Below are positions 1 to 8,429 of a stretch of 64,000 bases of DNA, piece by piece (within the stretch, counting starts at the first letter, position 1; each line of letters starts with the position of its first letter). The notes beneath the pieces are model-generated. The model searched no databases and was not told the DNA's origin. It saw only the letters and a program-made list of their open reading frames with translations. The stretch is taken from NCBI GenBank assembly GCA_021157965.1, contig JAGGVO010000023.1, forward strand, positions 1-64,000. The letters are read 5' to 3'. The stretch comes from Candidatus Neomarinimicrobiota bacterium. GTDB taxonomy: Bacteria; Fidelibacterota; Fidelibacteria; Fidelibacterales; Fidelibacteraceae. The position numbers were made by a program, and so were the translations under genes.

Positions 1-993
1 ACAATGCATGAATGGGCTACCTTGGGAAACATGGAAAAACAGGGTGATTGGTTATATCCTTTACGTTCTAATTGGATTGGGAACGCTGTACCAGCAACTG
101 ATGCTTATGGAATTCTGAATGATTATACATTTGCTGTAACTCACAATGTGGCTTATGATGGTCCTGGTTATTCAGCTTACAGATTGGATGATGTCTCCTA
201 TTATTACTCCTCAAAACCTGAATTTTTAGATGGATATACGTGGCCTGCAATTGGTCCTAAAACACAAACCGGTGGTGAGTTATCTTACAGTATACCGGCA
301 GAAGATCGCTTTAATAGCCCCCAAAAAACTTATGTAGAAAATCCTACACCGAAACCTTTTACAACAACAAGCGGCATACTTAGTTACGATGAAACATGGT
401 CAGTTACGCACTCCCTCACAGGTAATGTTTTTGTTCCTTCAGGTATTACTCTAACAATTTCCAATAGTACGAATATTACTCTGAATGGGTATTCAATAAT
501 TTCTACCGACGGCACGATCACTATTGAACCCGGCGCAACCATCAATTCCTCCAATTCCCATACCCGGCTTATAACGGGAAGTGCCATTAAAGGGATATAT
601 TCCACAATCGCATCAGCCATGTCAGCCGCCACCAGCGGCCAGAGTATTGAAGTCTATGGGTCTCACACACTTGCCGCGAATCTCACCGTTCCCTCCGGAG
701 TGACACTGACATTTAAAAACGGGTCGGATATTACGTTAGACAGCCATACCATTCAAAAAGGATCCGGGTCACTTGCCATTGAATCCGGCGTAACATTTAC
801 CCCTGACATCCGTCTTAAGTCCGGTTCAACGGTTCTGGGGCTGTATACGAGCCTGGATGCAGCCTATAATGACGGATCAGATGTGGAAATCCGGGGGACG
901 CATACTTTTACGGATTATTATACGGTAAGCACCGGCCGGACACTGAGAGCGGAAAGCGGATCGGAACTGAAGTTCCCATCGTGGACCGGATAA
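1..993 (+). CDS. Repeat-built secreted/surface protein, 5'-partial and 3'-disrupted
   Basis: The reading frame is open from the first base of the window, so the true start lies upstream; an internal ATG at 4 is probably not the start. The visible 330 residues have no enzyme motif. From about residue 130 they fall into roughly 80-residue repeats with the theme VPSGxTLTxxNGSxITL, followed by an acidic SGxTF stretch and a 'GLYxSxxxA' strand. This is the look of a right-handed beta-helix or other stacked beta-strand surface protein. The third repeat stops abruptly at FPSWTG, just where the next frame begins to encode a sorting-domain tail. The first ~500 bases are visibly more AT-rich than the rest. 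No function can be assigned. Confidence 0.6.
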   Translation, partial: TMHEWATLGNMEKQGDWLYPLRSNWIGNAVPATDAYGILNDYTFAVTHNVAYDGPGYSAYRLDDVSYYYSSKPEFLDGYTWPAIGPKTQTGGELSYSIPAEDRFNSPQKTYVENPTPKPFTTTSGILSYDETWSVTHSLTGNVFVPSGITLTISNSTNITLNGYSIISTDGTITIEPGATINSSNSHTRLITGSAIKGIYSTIASAMSAATSGQSIEVYGSHTLAANLTVPSGVTLTFKNGSDITLDSHTIQKGSGSLAIESGVTFTPDIRLKSGSTVLGLYTSLDAAYNDGSDVEIRGTHTFTDYYTVSTGRTLRAESGSELKFPSWTG

Positions 994-1124
994 CTTTTAC
1001 CAATCAACCCGCCGGCGAACACCATTTTGATTATACCGCTTCTCACCTCTCCACGGGTCTTTATATCGTCAGAGCCCGGTTTGACCGGCAGGTGCAGATC
1101 CGGAAGATTGTGTATATGAAATGA
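975..1124 (+). pseudogene. Out-of-frame remnant of a T9SS-type C-terminal sorting domain
   Basis: In a frame shifted relative to the upstream repeat protein, codons from about 975 read PIVDRITFTNQPAGEH, then STGLYIVRARF, and end KIVYMK before TGA at 1122-1124. This matches the second half of a type A sorting domain; compare STGVYFYTV...KKMVYMK at the end of the 990-residue protein in this window. The first half, with the PNPFNP-type motif, is absent. So the tail is not simply one base out of frame: part of it is missing, which suggests a deletion plus frameshift rather than a single sequencing error. Confidence 0.7.
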
Positions 1125-1399
1125 TGGAGCCTCCCGCGGGGGGCGCGGAGACGCGGAGATTATTTTTTATATATCGCGGAGGATGCTGAGACGCAGAGGG
1201 TACGAGGGCATGATGGGGAGAGGGAGAGAGGATACAAATAGCCCCGGATTTCAGTCCGGGGGAAACGAGGATTTGAAACATTCATTGACCCATGCAACCC
1301 AATTTATCCCGTGAAATAGGCCTCCCAATCAAGATTGGGAATTTCAAGGGATCATCATTATTAAATTCAATTCATCATTCATCATTCTTTATTCATCAT
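1125..1399. repeat. Repeat-rich spacer with two stem-loops and short direct repeats
   Basis: No gene is seen here. The spacer holds imperfect GC-rich repeats (GCGCGGAGACGCGGAG at 1143-1158 and a relative at 1175-1199). It has a 7-bp stem with a 6-nt loop at 1242-1261 (CCCCGGA/TCCGGGG) and an 8-bp stem at 1323-1340 (TCCCAATC/GATTGGGA, 2-nt loop). From 1371 there are three near-copies of TTCATCATTC running into the RNase G stop codon. The second stem lies downstream of the minus-strand RNase G gene and could act as a weak terminator, though it has no T-run. Confidence 0.55.
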
Positions 1400-2917
1400 T
1401 CAATAAAGATCAGTTATGTCTTTATTCAGTCTCCGGCTAAATACCCTGAATTGATCAAATTCCAGGGAATCATCCCCTTTAAAATCGATCCAGAGCAGGT
1501 TTTTCAATTGCAGGTGACGGAATTGTTTTTTCGCGGAGCCGTGGGATAGCTGGGCCATGATGGTGGGATGAACGGTTATGCGGATAAATTTATCTTTTGA
1601 ATGAATTCTGAAGCGCCGGATCCAGTTGTCGATTTTGGATATGACGCTGTCTTTGGAAGGAATCCGGCCGGTTCCGTGACACATGGGACACTCATCCGAG
1701 GTGCTGAAAAAGAGAGATGTGCGGATCCGCTGGCGGGTCATTTCCACCAAACCAAAATCGGAAACATCCGAGACGGAAACTTTCGCCCGGTCCTTTTGTA
1801 ATTCCCTGCGGAAGGAATCCACCAGTTTTTTCCGGTTCCCCCGATCCTCCATATCAATAAAATCAATGACAATCAGTCCGCCGATGTCCCTCAGGCGTAA
1901 CTGGCGGGCAATTTCAGTGGCCGCTTCCAGGTTAATGCGCAGATTATTGCTTTCCTGGTTCTTTTTTCCGATGAATTTTCCGCTGTTCACGTCTATGGAT
2001 ACCAGGGCTTCCGTGTGTTCAATGACAATGTGTCCGCCACCCCGGATCCAGATACGTCGACTTAAGGATCTTTCAAGTTGTTTGGAAATGTTGTGAATTT
2101 CAAAAATGGAGCCGCTTTTATGAAAAAATATCCGGTCTTCAAGATTGGGCGCCACCTGCCGGGCATAGGTCTGGATTTTCCGAAACATCTGCTTGTTGTC
2201 GACCAAAACCCGGCTGACTTCATTGGTAAAAAGATCCCGGATGACCGAAGAAGTTATCTCCATATCCCGGTAAATGAGAGCCGGCGGAGTGCTTCGTTTC
2301 AGATTCTTCTGTAATTCCTGCCAGTTATTTAACAGATAGTCCATATCCCGCTTTAACTCTTCGTCCGACTTATCCTCGGCAACTGTCCGGACAATCAGGC
2401 CGAATCCCTCCGGCTTAATGGAACGGGCTATTTTTTTCAGCTCCTTGCGGCGGTTGTAAGACTGGATTTTCTTGGATATGCCTATGTAATTGGCATAGGG
2501 AACCAGCACCAGGAACCTTCCCGGAAGGGAGATGTTGGTTGTTACCCGCGGACCTTTTTCTCCCCAGGAGTCTTTTGTGACCTGGACGAGAATAGGATCG
2601 CCGGTCTTCAATTCTTCCGGTGATTTCACAGGTGCGGGGATTTCACCTTCCTCCTTTTCGTCGGCATCCAGAATTGTGGAAAGTTGTCCCTCATGTCCTA
2701 CCTCGGAAAAGGGGAGAAACGCATTGATTTTCTGACCGATATCCACAAAGGCCGCCCGCATCCCGGGTATCACGTTTTCCACCAGTCCGTTGTAAATGTT
2801 ACCCACACAACTCTTTTCATCGGGTGTTTCAATGTACAGCTCTACCAGATTCCCGTCTTCCGTAATGGCAATCCGCGTTTCGGTGGCTGTGTCGTTAATA
2901 TAAATCTCTTTGTTCAT
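1400..2917 (-). CDS. rng: Ribonuclease G/E family endoribonuclease
   Basis: Single-strand-specific endoribonuclease for rRNA processing and mRNA turnover. The 505 residues are close to the RNase G length (489 in E. coli). An N-terminal S1-type domain (about residues 35-120, GLVENVIPGMRAAFVDIG) precedes the catalytic part with DVNSG and VIDFIDMED, carrying the metal-binding aspartates. The zinc-link motif CPMCHGTGR follows near residue 408. It lacks the long acidic C-terminal scaffold of RNase E. The gene sits 13 bases downstream of the radical SAM gene on the same strand with a CGGAG ribosome site, so the two are probably cotranscribed. The usual rplU/rpmA neighbours are absent. Confidence 0.95.
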   Translation of the reverse strand: MNKEIYINDTATETRIAITEDGNLVELYIETPDEKSCVGNIYNGLVENVIPGMRAAFVDIGQKINAFLPFSEVGHEGQLSTILDADEKEEGEIPAPVKSPEELKTGDPILVQVTKDSWGEKGPRVTTNISLPGRFLVLVPYANYIGISKKIQSYNRRKELKKIARSIKPEGFGLIVRTVAEDKSDEELKRDMDYLLNNWQELQKNLKRSTPPALIYRDMEITSSVIRDLFTNEVSRVLVDNKQMFRKIQTYARQVAPNLEDRIFFHKSGSIFEIHNISKQLERSLSRRIWIRGGGHIVIEHTEALVSIDVNSGKFIGKKNQESNNLRINLEAATEIARQLRLRDIGGLIVIDFIDMEDRGNRKKLVDSFRRELQKDRAKVSVSDVSDFGLVEMTRQRIRTSLFFSTSDECPMCHGTGRIPSKDSVISKIDNWIRRFRIHSKDKFIRITVHPTIMAQLSHGSAKKQFRHLQLKNLLWIDFKGDDSLEFDQFRVFSRRLNKDITDLY

Positions 2918-2930
2918 TCAAAATCTCCGT

Positions 2931-5450
2931 TTACACCTTTATGTCAGCCGTTTCGTCTGAACTCAGGCCGGCCTTCAACCGGCGCCCCTCATAAGGAGGG
3001 AAATCTTCTTTAAAGAGGATGTGTAAAAATTCGTCCAAACGTCCGGTCCGGGACTCCATTACCCTGAACCGTACAAAAATCGACCGACGTGTTTCGTTTA
3101 TTGTAAAATTGTCTACCAGCGGTTTTAAATCAATGGTTTTATTCCCTTTTTTCGGATGATGCCGGGTGACCAGCCATTGATCCTTCCGCGCCAGCTCATC
3201 CAATGTTTTATTGATCTTTTGTATCGGAATTTTCTCCGAAAAAAGTGCTTCATAGTCAAGATAACAAGTTGCTTTCATGACGGAAGGGGTATCTTTGGAA
3301 ACATCCTGTGTCTTTAATATACGCAATCCTGGCGGAAAAATGGAATTAAGCTTTTCCCTGAGTCCGTCTACCGGTGTGTTAAAGGTGATATCTGCATATT
3401 CGGAAAATGCCTCAAATCCCATGGGAATTGGATATCCCAGGGATATTCGGGGACGGGGATTGAATCCTTCGGAAAAGCGGACCGGGAGCCTGAGAAGATT
3501 GAGTGTTCTGTGAATCAGCCGGAACAGATCCTGATGACTCAAATAGCGCATCAGGCCGGTTTTGCTGAATTCCAGCCGGGTGATATACCGTTCGGACCCT
3601 TGCTCCGGGAGGGGTGGAACGGACAAGGGTTCCTCAGATACCGTGAATGCCCGGACAGTTCCGGACTCCACAGTCCGCATCCGGATTTCAGTAAAGTCAC
3701 AGACATCACATCCGGTACATCCGTTCCGGCAGTCCCGTGTATACTCTTCACGGTAAGCCTTTTCCTTTTCCCTCAGCAGGTATGATCGGCTGACGCCGGG
3801 ATTGATATGCTCCCAGGGCAGGGGGGCACTGGTATCGAAGGGCGTCAGATAAGTTTCCACAAAGATGTCGCTTTCATCAAAAGCCTCCATCCACCGGTTT
3901 ATGTCAAAATATTCGTTCCAGGCATCGAAACGGGATCCTTTTTGCCAGGATCGGTAAATGGCTTCCCCCACATGCCTGTCTCCCCTGGCAAGAATGCCTT
4001 CAATCAATGTATAATCCGGATCCCGTGTCATCACTTTGATCCCCGGTATTCTCAATTTCTGCTTCACATGGTCAATCCGGGCCTGAAGGTTTGCCGGATC
4101 AATCTGGGCTTCCCACTGAAACGGTGTTGCCGGTTTTGGGATAAAACTGGACAGGGTAACGTTGATGTTTATGTGTCCGTAAGCGCGGCTCATGTCATGC
4201 AATTCCCGGATCAGACGAACAATTCCGTCCAGATCTTCCAGGGTTTCCGTGGGCAGACCGACCATAAAATAGAATTTGACGGTTTTCCACCCTTTTTCAA
4301 GCGCCAGCCTGAATGTATCAAAGAGTTGCTTATCCCGGATGTTTTTATTGATGACCTGTCGAAGCCGTTCTGTTCCCGCTTCCGGTGCAAAGGTCAGTCC
4401 GGATCGTTTACCGCTCAGGGCTGTGTCCAGGAGTTCGGGATTGACTGAGTCCAGCCGCAACGAAGGAAAACTGACGGAAACATGGCAGGACCGGATAACA
4501 GGCAACATTTTCCGGATGGCAGGCTCAAGACCCGTATAATCCGATGTGGAAAGGCTTAAGAGGGACATTTCCTCATAGCCGGTATTCCGGAGTGTGTTCA
4601 CGGTTTGCCGGTACAAATCTTCCGGAGCCCTTTCTCTCACCGGCCGGTAGATCATTCCGGCCTGACAGAAACGGCATCCTTCGGTACAACCCCGTTGAAT
4701 TTCCAGGGCAAACCGGTCGTGGGCGATCTCAATCAGGGGAATCAGTGGCTTTTCAGGATAATAATCCGGCCGCAGTTCTTTCACGATATGGGTCCGGACC
4801 GGATAGGGCTTTTGATCCCACACAGAGGGGACATAATAAGCCGGATTGGTTCCCGCAAGGGTTTCCAAAAGGATATCCCGACTCCAACCCTGCTTTTTTC
4901 CTTCCAGGATTAAATTCATCAAGGGGAGTATCAAATCTTCCGCATCCCCGATGACAAAGAGGTCGATAAACGATGTGAGCGGTTCCGGATTATAAGCACA
5001 GGATCCGCCGGCGATAATCAGGGGGGACTTTTCATTTCTGTCACGGGAAAAAAGTGGAATGCAGGCCAGATCCAGCATATTCAAAATATTGGTGTATGTC
5101 ATTTCATATTGGAGGGTGAAACCCAGGACATCAAAATCTTTGAGAGGACGTTGATTCTCCAGTGAAAAGAGGGGGATCTCCTTTTCACGCATCACTTTTT
5201 CCATGTCCGTCCATGGCGCATACACCCGTTCCGCCGCATAATGCGGATTGGAATTCACGATGTGGTATAACTCCTGAAATCCCTGAAATGGCATTCCCAC
5301 TTCATAGGTGTCGGGATAGGCCAGACACAGGCTCAGATTCGTTTCCAGGGGATTTTTTCGGATCATATTCAGCTCACCGCCGACGTATCGACCCGGTTTT
5401 TCCACCCGGGTTAAAATATCGTGGAGGATGTCTGTGTTGATGGTACCCAT
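2931..5450 (-). CDS. TIGR03960-type radical SAM protein fused to a TIGR03936 (DUF2344) domain
   Basis: 839 residues. The radical SAM core has CTEGCRFC near residue 256, the CxxxCxxC site for the [4Fe-4S] cluster, preceded by a region resembling a B12-binding-like N-terminal domain. The last ~220 residues (from about TRLEFSKTGLMRYLSHQDL) match the DUF2344 domain that in many bacteria is a separate protein. A second cysteine group (CRNGCTGCDVC, near residue 580) could bind another cluster. The family's reaction is not established; it is commonly found beside RNase G and ribosomal protein genes, which hints at an RNA or ribosome role. The ATG at 5450 has no Shine-Dalgarno sequence and follows a promoter by 8 nt. 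Confidence 0.88.
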   Translation of the reverse strand: MGTINTDILHDILTRVEKPGRYVGGELNMIRKNPLETNLSLCLAYPDTYEVGMPFQGFQELYHIVNSNPHYAAERVYAPWTDMEKVMREKEIPLFSLENQRPLKDFDVLGFTLQYEMTYTNILNMLDLACIPLFSRDRNEKSPLIIAGGSCAYNPEPLTSFIDLFVIGDAEDLILPLMNLILEGKKQGWSRDILLETLAGTNPAYYVPSVWDQKPYPVRTHIVKELRPDYYPEKPLIPLIEIAHDRFALEIQRGCTEGCRFCQAGMIYRPVRERAPEDLYRQTVNTLRNTGYEEMSLLSLSTSDYTGLEPAIRKMLPVIRSCHVSVSFPSLRLDSVNPELLDTALSGKRSGLTFAPEAGTERLRQVINKNIRDKQLFDTFRLALEKGWKTVKFYFMVGLPTETLEDLDGIVRLIRELHDMSRAYGHININVTLSSFIPKPATPFQWEAQIDPANLQARIDHVKQKLRIPGIKVMTRDPDYTLIEGILARGDRHVGEAIYRSWQKGSRFDAWNEYFDINRWMEAFDESDIFVETYLTPFDTSAPLPWEHINPGVSRSYLLREKEKAYREEYTRDCRNGCTGCDVCDFTEIRMRTVESGTVRAFTVSEEPLSVPPLPEQGSERYITRLEFSKTGLMRYLSHQDLFRLIHRTLNLLRLPVRFSEGFNPRPRISLGYPIPMGFEAFSEYADITFNTPVDGLREKLNSIFPPGLRILKTQDVSKDTPSVMKATCYLDYEALFSEKIPIQKINKTLDELARKDQWLVTRHHPKKGNKTIDLKPLVDNFTINETRRSIFVRFRVMESRTGRLDEFLHILFKEDFPPYEGRRLKAGLSSDETADIKV

Positions 5451-5458
5451 AGATTTTT

Positions 5459-5487
5459 AAAATAGCCAAACAGATGATCATTCACAA
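5459..5487 (-). promoter_or_regulatory. Promoter abutting the radical SAM start (leaderless-type)
   Basis: Reading the minus strand: -35 TTGTGA (5487-5482), 17-bp spacer, -10 TATTTT (5464-5459), then 8 nt to the ATG at 5450. Transcription would start at or about one base before the start codon. No Shine-Dalgarno sequence fits in the gap. Confidence 0.5.
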
Positions 5488-5619
5488 TGAGTATTTGCTC
5501 AGATTATTTCCCTTTTTGATCACATTCTCCCTAAAAAAAATAGAAATGATTTGCAGTTGATCGTATGAATTGAGAATTTATTGCATGGAAAAACAACACA
5601 ATGAAACGAGGAGGTTATA

Positions 5620-5799
5620 ATGGCTGTTGTTGTTGATGTGAATGTATGTGAAGGGCACGGAGACTGTATTGAAGTCTGCCCCGTAGGCGCTCTGAGTCTG
5701 AATGATGATAATAAAGCCGTTTGTGACGAAGATACGTGTATTGATTGTCTGGCCTGTATTTCCGCATGTCCTGTGGAAGCCATCAGCGAAGGCGAATAA
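5620..5799 (+). CDS. Small 2[4Fe-4S] ferredoxin
   Basis: 59 residues starting MAVVVDVNVCEGHGDC. Two cysteine groups are present: CxxxxxCxxxCP (EGHGDCIEVCPVGAL) and CIDCLACISACP, the second being the classic CxxCxxCxxxCP. In the first group the spacing is C-x5-C-x3-CP, so one of the usual four ligands is missing (CEGHGDC has C-x5-C instead of CxxCxxC). That site may hold a [3Fe-4S] or altered cluster. It is a low-potential electron carrier in the cytoplasm. A strong GAGGAGG site lies 5-11 bases upstream of the ATG, and a terminator follows, so the gene is probably transcribed alone. It sits just before the Fe-S scaffold genes. Confidence 0.93.
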   Translation: MAVVVDVNVCEGHGDCIEVCPVGALSLNDDNKAVCDEDTCIDCLACISACPVEAISEGE

Positions 5800-5820
5800 C
5801 TCCCCCGGCACGTATTTTTT

Positions 5821-5850
5821 AAAAAGGATGCCCCGGCATCCTTTTTTATT
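5821..5850 (+). terminator. Rho-independent terminator after the ferredoxin gene
   Basis: A 12-bp perfect stem AAAAAGGATGCC / GGCATCCTTTTT (5821-5832 and 5835-5846) with a CC loop ends in a run of T. The A-run on the other side means it could also work in reverse, but only the plus strand has a gene ending here. Confidence 0.88.
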
Positions 5851-5921
5851 TTCCATCAGTTTCGTTTTATTCCATCAGAGAATTGGGTATATTTCAAAGT
5901 AATTAAGAAAAGGAGTGATAC

Positions 5922-6986
5922 GTGAATAAAGAACAGGTAATGGATATATTAAAGACCGTGAATTATCCCGGTTTTACCAGGAATCTGGTGGATTTTGGTA
6001 TGGTCCGGGATATTGAAAAAAGCAGCGAGGGCTGGATTATCCGGCTGAATGTGGTGTCTAAAGATGAAAAAAAGCTGGACACACTGCGGAAACAAGTGAT
6101 TGAATCCCTGGCAAAAAAGGGTGAAAAGACAGCACATGTATTAATTGATACAAAGCCGGCACAAATAAAGGGACAGAAACCGTCTGGTCAGGCTAAAGAT
6201 AAAAATCCCTTTGATGATCAGAAACGTTTTGAATATGCAGATCATGTCATTGCAGTTGCCAGCGGCAAGGGAGGGGTTGGAAAATCCACGATTGCTGCAA
6301 ATCTGGCCATGGCCATGGCAAAGCAGGGAAAATCGGTGGGACTCATGGATCTGGATGTATATGGTCCCAGCGTTCCGACCCTGTTTGGAGTGGTTCAACC
6401 TCCCCGGGTTGAAGATGAACATACCATTTATCCGGCTGAAAAATATGGAATACAGATCATGTCCTTCGGTTTTTTTATTGAACAGGATTCCCCCGTGATC
6501 TGGCGCGGACCGTTGGTGATGAAGCTGGTAACCCAGTTTCTGAATGATGTGGTTTGGAAGCCCATGGATTTTTTAATTCTGGATTTGCCGCCGGGAACAG
6601 GTGATGTGCAACTCTCCCTTGTGCAGCAATTGAAACTGGATGGTGCGGTGATTGTCACTACCCCTCAGGATCTGGCCCTGGCCGATGTAAAGCGGGGAGC
6701 CAATATGTTTGGAAAAGTTAATACACCTGTCCTGGGGATTGTGGAAAATATGAGCTATTTTGTCTGTCCCCATTGTGGTAAGGAAAGTTATATCTTCAGC
6801 AAAGGCGGGGGGGACCGGGAAAGCCGCCGGCTGAATGTTCCCTTATTGGGACGAATTCCCCTCACCGAAGATGTCATGAACGCCTCGGATACCGGATGTC
6901 CTATTGTGGAATCGGCACCGGATTCCGAACCGGCAAAAAACTTTTCCGGGATTGCAACGTCCCTGATAAAAATGTTACAAAAATAA
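5922..6986 (+). CDS. Mrp/ApbC-type Fe-S cluster carrier ATPase
   Basis: Cytoplasmic P-loop scaffold that binds and passes on Fe-S clusters. The N-terminal ~85 residues form a DUF59/MIP18-like domain (MDILKTVNYPGF...). A short linker leads to the deviant Walker A GKGGVGKST near residues 114-122, and a CPHC cluster-binding pair lies near residue 285. At 354 residues it matches the family (369 in E. coli ApbC). The start is GTG with an AAAAGGAG site a few bases upstream. The next gene, 16 bases away, is another DUF59 protein, so the pair likely works together in cluster assembly. Confidence 0.93.
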   Translation: MNKEQVMDILKTVNYPGFTRNLVDFGMVRDIEKSSEGWIIRLNVVSKDEKKLDTLRKQVIESLAKKGEKTAHVLIDTKPAQIKGQKPSGQAKDKNPFDDQKRFEYADHVIAVASGKGGVGKSTIAANLAMAMAKQGKSVGLMDLDVYGPSVPTLFGVVQPPRVEDEHTIYPAEKYGIQIMSFGFFIEQDSPVIWRGPLVMKLVTQFLNDVVWKPMDFLILDLPPGTGDVQLSLVQQLKLDGAVIVTTPQDLALADVKRGANMFGKVNTPVLGIVENMSYFVCPHCGKESYIFSKGGGDRESRRLNVPLLGRIPLTEDVMNASDTGCPIVESAPDSEPAKNFSGIATSLIKMLQK

Positions 6987-7002
6987 AGAGAGGGGTGCCC
7001 GA

Positions 7003-7308
7003 ATGAGTCAGCTTACACTTGAAAAAATCCATGACGTATTGAAGACGTGCTATGATCCTGAAATACCTGTGAGTATTCTGGATCTTGGATTGATTTACAA
7101 TATTGAAATTGATGGGGATGTGGTGAATGTGGTAATGACGTTGACTGCCCGCGGATGCCCCATGAGCCGGAAAATATCAGCTGACGTAAAAAACAAACTG
7201 GAGGCTCTCCCGGAAGTCTCCCGGGCGAATGTTGACATTGTGTGGGATCCCCAGTGGACACCCGAGATGATTTCCCCGGAAGGCCGGCGGATCCTTGGAA
7301 TGGATTGA
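7003..7308 (+). CDS. DUF59 (MIP18/SufT-like) Fe-S assembly protein
   Basis: 101 residues and a single DUF59 domain: CYDPEIPVSILDLGLIYNIE near the start and LTARGCPMSRKI with the conserved cysteine near residue 50. Members act in Fe-S cluster maturation (SufT, PaaD-like, eukaryotic MIP18). Placed directly behind the Mrp gene, whose own N-terminus is a DUF59 domain, it probably assists the same pathway. The stop codon is separated from the next start by one base. Confidence 0.9.
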   Translation: MSQLTLEKIHDVLKTCYDPEIPVSILDLGLIYNIEIDGDVVNVVMTLTARGCPMSRKISADVKNKLEALPEVSRANVDIVWDPQWTPEMISPEGRRILGMD

Positions 7309-7309
7309 T

Positions 7310-7582
7310 ATGACAGATCATCATATAAAGAAAAATCAAAAAAACCGGAAATCCCCCATTCAATGGGACCATAAGATCTTCAGGGTCTATTCGGACGGTC
7401 CCGATTTCGACACCCTGACCATTGACATGGATTCGGACCGGGTGGATCATGTATTTATCGACGATATGAAAGAAGAGGTCGAAGAACTCAATTTTGAAGG
7501 CTGGCGGTATATCACAGGATTTGCCCTGGATGACGATTCTTTCTATCTGATGTACAAAAGACCTTCCAGAAATAAAAAATAG
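7310..7582 (+). CDS. Small acidic protein of unknown function
   Basis: 90 residues from ATG 7310 (MTDHHIKK...), one base after the DUF59 stop. A longer frame starting at 7295 would overlap the upstream gene and is less likely. The basic N-terminus is followed by an acidic region with a beta-alpha-beta pattern (FRVYSDGPDFDTLTIDMDSD, then WRYITGFALDDDSFYLMYKR). The last strand resembles DUF4177-like small proteins, but I cannot place it in a family with confidence. Coupling to the Fe-S genes suggests a related role by context only. Confidence 0.6.
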   Translation: MTDHHIKKNQKNRKSPIQWDHKIFRVYSDGPDFDTLTIDMDSDRVDHVFIDDMKEEVEELNFEGWRYITGFALDDDSFYLMYKRPSRNKK

Positions 7583-7676
7583 TGGATAGGACCGGACATA
7601 CCGGCACAGGTATTCCGGCTTGACTTTCGTCAGGCGGAGAGGTAATTTCCTCTGCTAAAAATATGAGGTCAGGCTC

Positions 7677-8429
7677 TTGAGTGATTTTAACATCACAACC
7701 ATGAAAAAGCACCCCCGGCTTCCATGCCATGTGGCGGTGATTATGGATGGAAACGGTCGCTGGGCAAAAAAGAGAAACCTTCCCCGGATCTCCGGTCATA
7801 TGGAAGGTATTCACTCTGTCCAAGATGTGGTAGAAGCCTCCGGAGAACTGGGGATTGCTTATCTTACCCTTTACACCTTTTCCAAAGAGAACTGGAACAG
7901 GCCGGAATCTGAAGTGTCTGCCCTTATGTCCCTCCTTGTGAAGACATTTCATGAAGAAATATCCGAATTAGACCGGAACAATGTTCGTTTTAATGTCATT
8001 GGATGTATCGATGACCTGCCTGAAGAAACACGGAACAAAATGCTTCAGGGAATCGAACAGACAAAAGAGAATACGGGATTAACATTGACACTTGCCCTGA
8101 GCTACGGAAGCCGGATTGAAATAACGGAAGCAGTAAAATCCATCTGCAGGGATGTGGCCAAAGGCAGCCTTTCACCGGATGACGTGAACGAAGCCCTGAT
8201 TTCATCCCGGCTCTATACGGCTGATATACCCGACCCCGACTTACTGATCCGGACCAGCGGTGAATTGCGGATCAGCAACTTCCTTCTCTGGCAGATTGCG
8301 TATTCGGAATTCTATGTGACGCCAAAATTATGGCCCGATTTCCGGAAAAAGGATTATCTGGAAGCGATCAACAGCTACCTTAACCGGGAACGCCGCTTTG
8401 GCAAAGTCAGTGAACAATTGAACTCATAG
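7677..8429 (+). CDS. uppS: Undecaprenyl (isoprenyl) diphosphate synthase
   Basis: Cis-prenyltransferase that makes the C55 lipid carrier for peptidoglycan and O-antigen. The 250 residues match the family (253 in E. coli). Signature parts are visible: VAVIMDGNGRWAKKR with the catalytic Asp near the N-terminus, TLYTFSKENWNRP, and the C-terminal PDLLIRTSGELRISNFLLWQ. The start is TTG 7677 (with GAGGTCAGG upstream) or ATG 7701, which has no ribosome site, so I prefer the TTG. It opens the envelope operon; unlike the common order there is no cdsA between uppS and dxr. Confidence 0.95.
   Translation: MSDFNITTMKKHPRLPCHVAVIMDGNGRWAKKRNLPRISGHMEGIHSVQDVVEASGELGIAYLTLYTFSKENWNRPESEVSALMSLLVKTFHEEISELDRNNVRFNVIGCIDDLPEETRNKMLQGIEQTKENTGLTLTLALSYGSRIEITEAVKSICRDVAKGSLSPDDVNEALISSRLYTADIPDPDLLIRTSGELRISNFLLWQIAYSEFYVTPKLWPDFRKKDYLEAINSYLNRERRFGKVSEQLNS

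Noticed and set aside
1684-2096. Plus-strand frames within rng
   Set aside because: They overlap the RNase G catalytic core on the opposite strand and encode low-complexity Arg/Ser-rich shadows.
7640-7662. Small AGAGG/CCTCT inverted repeat before uppS
   Set aside because: The stem is only five base pairs with no T-run; too weak to call a terminator or riboswitch.
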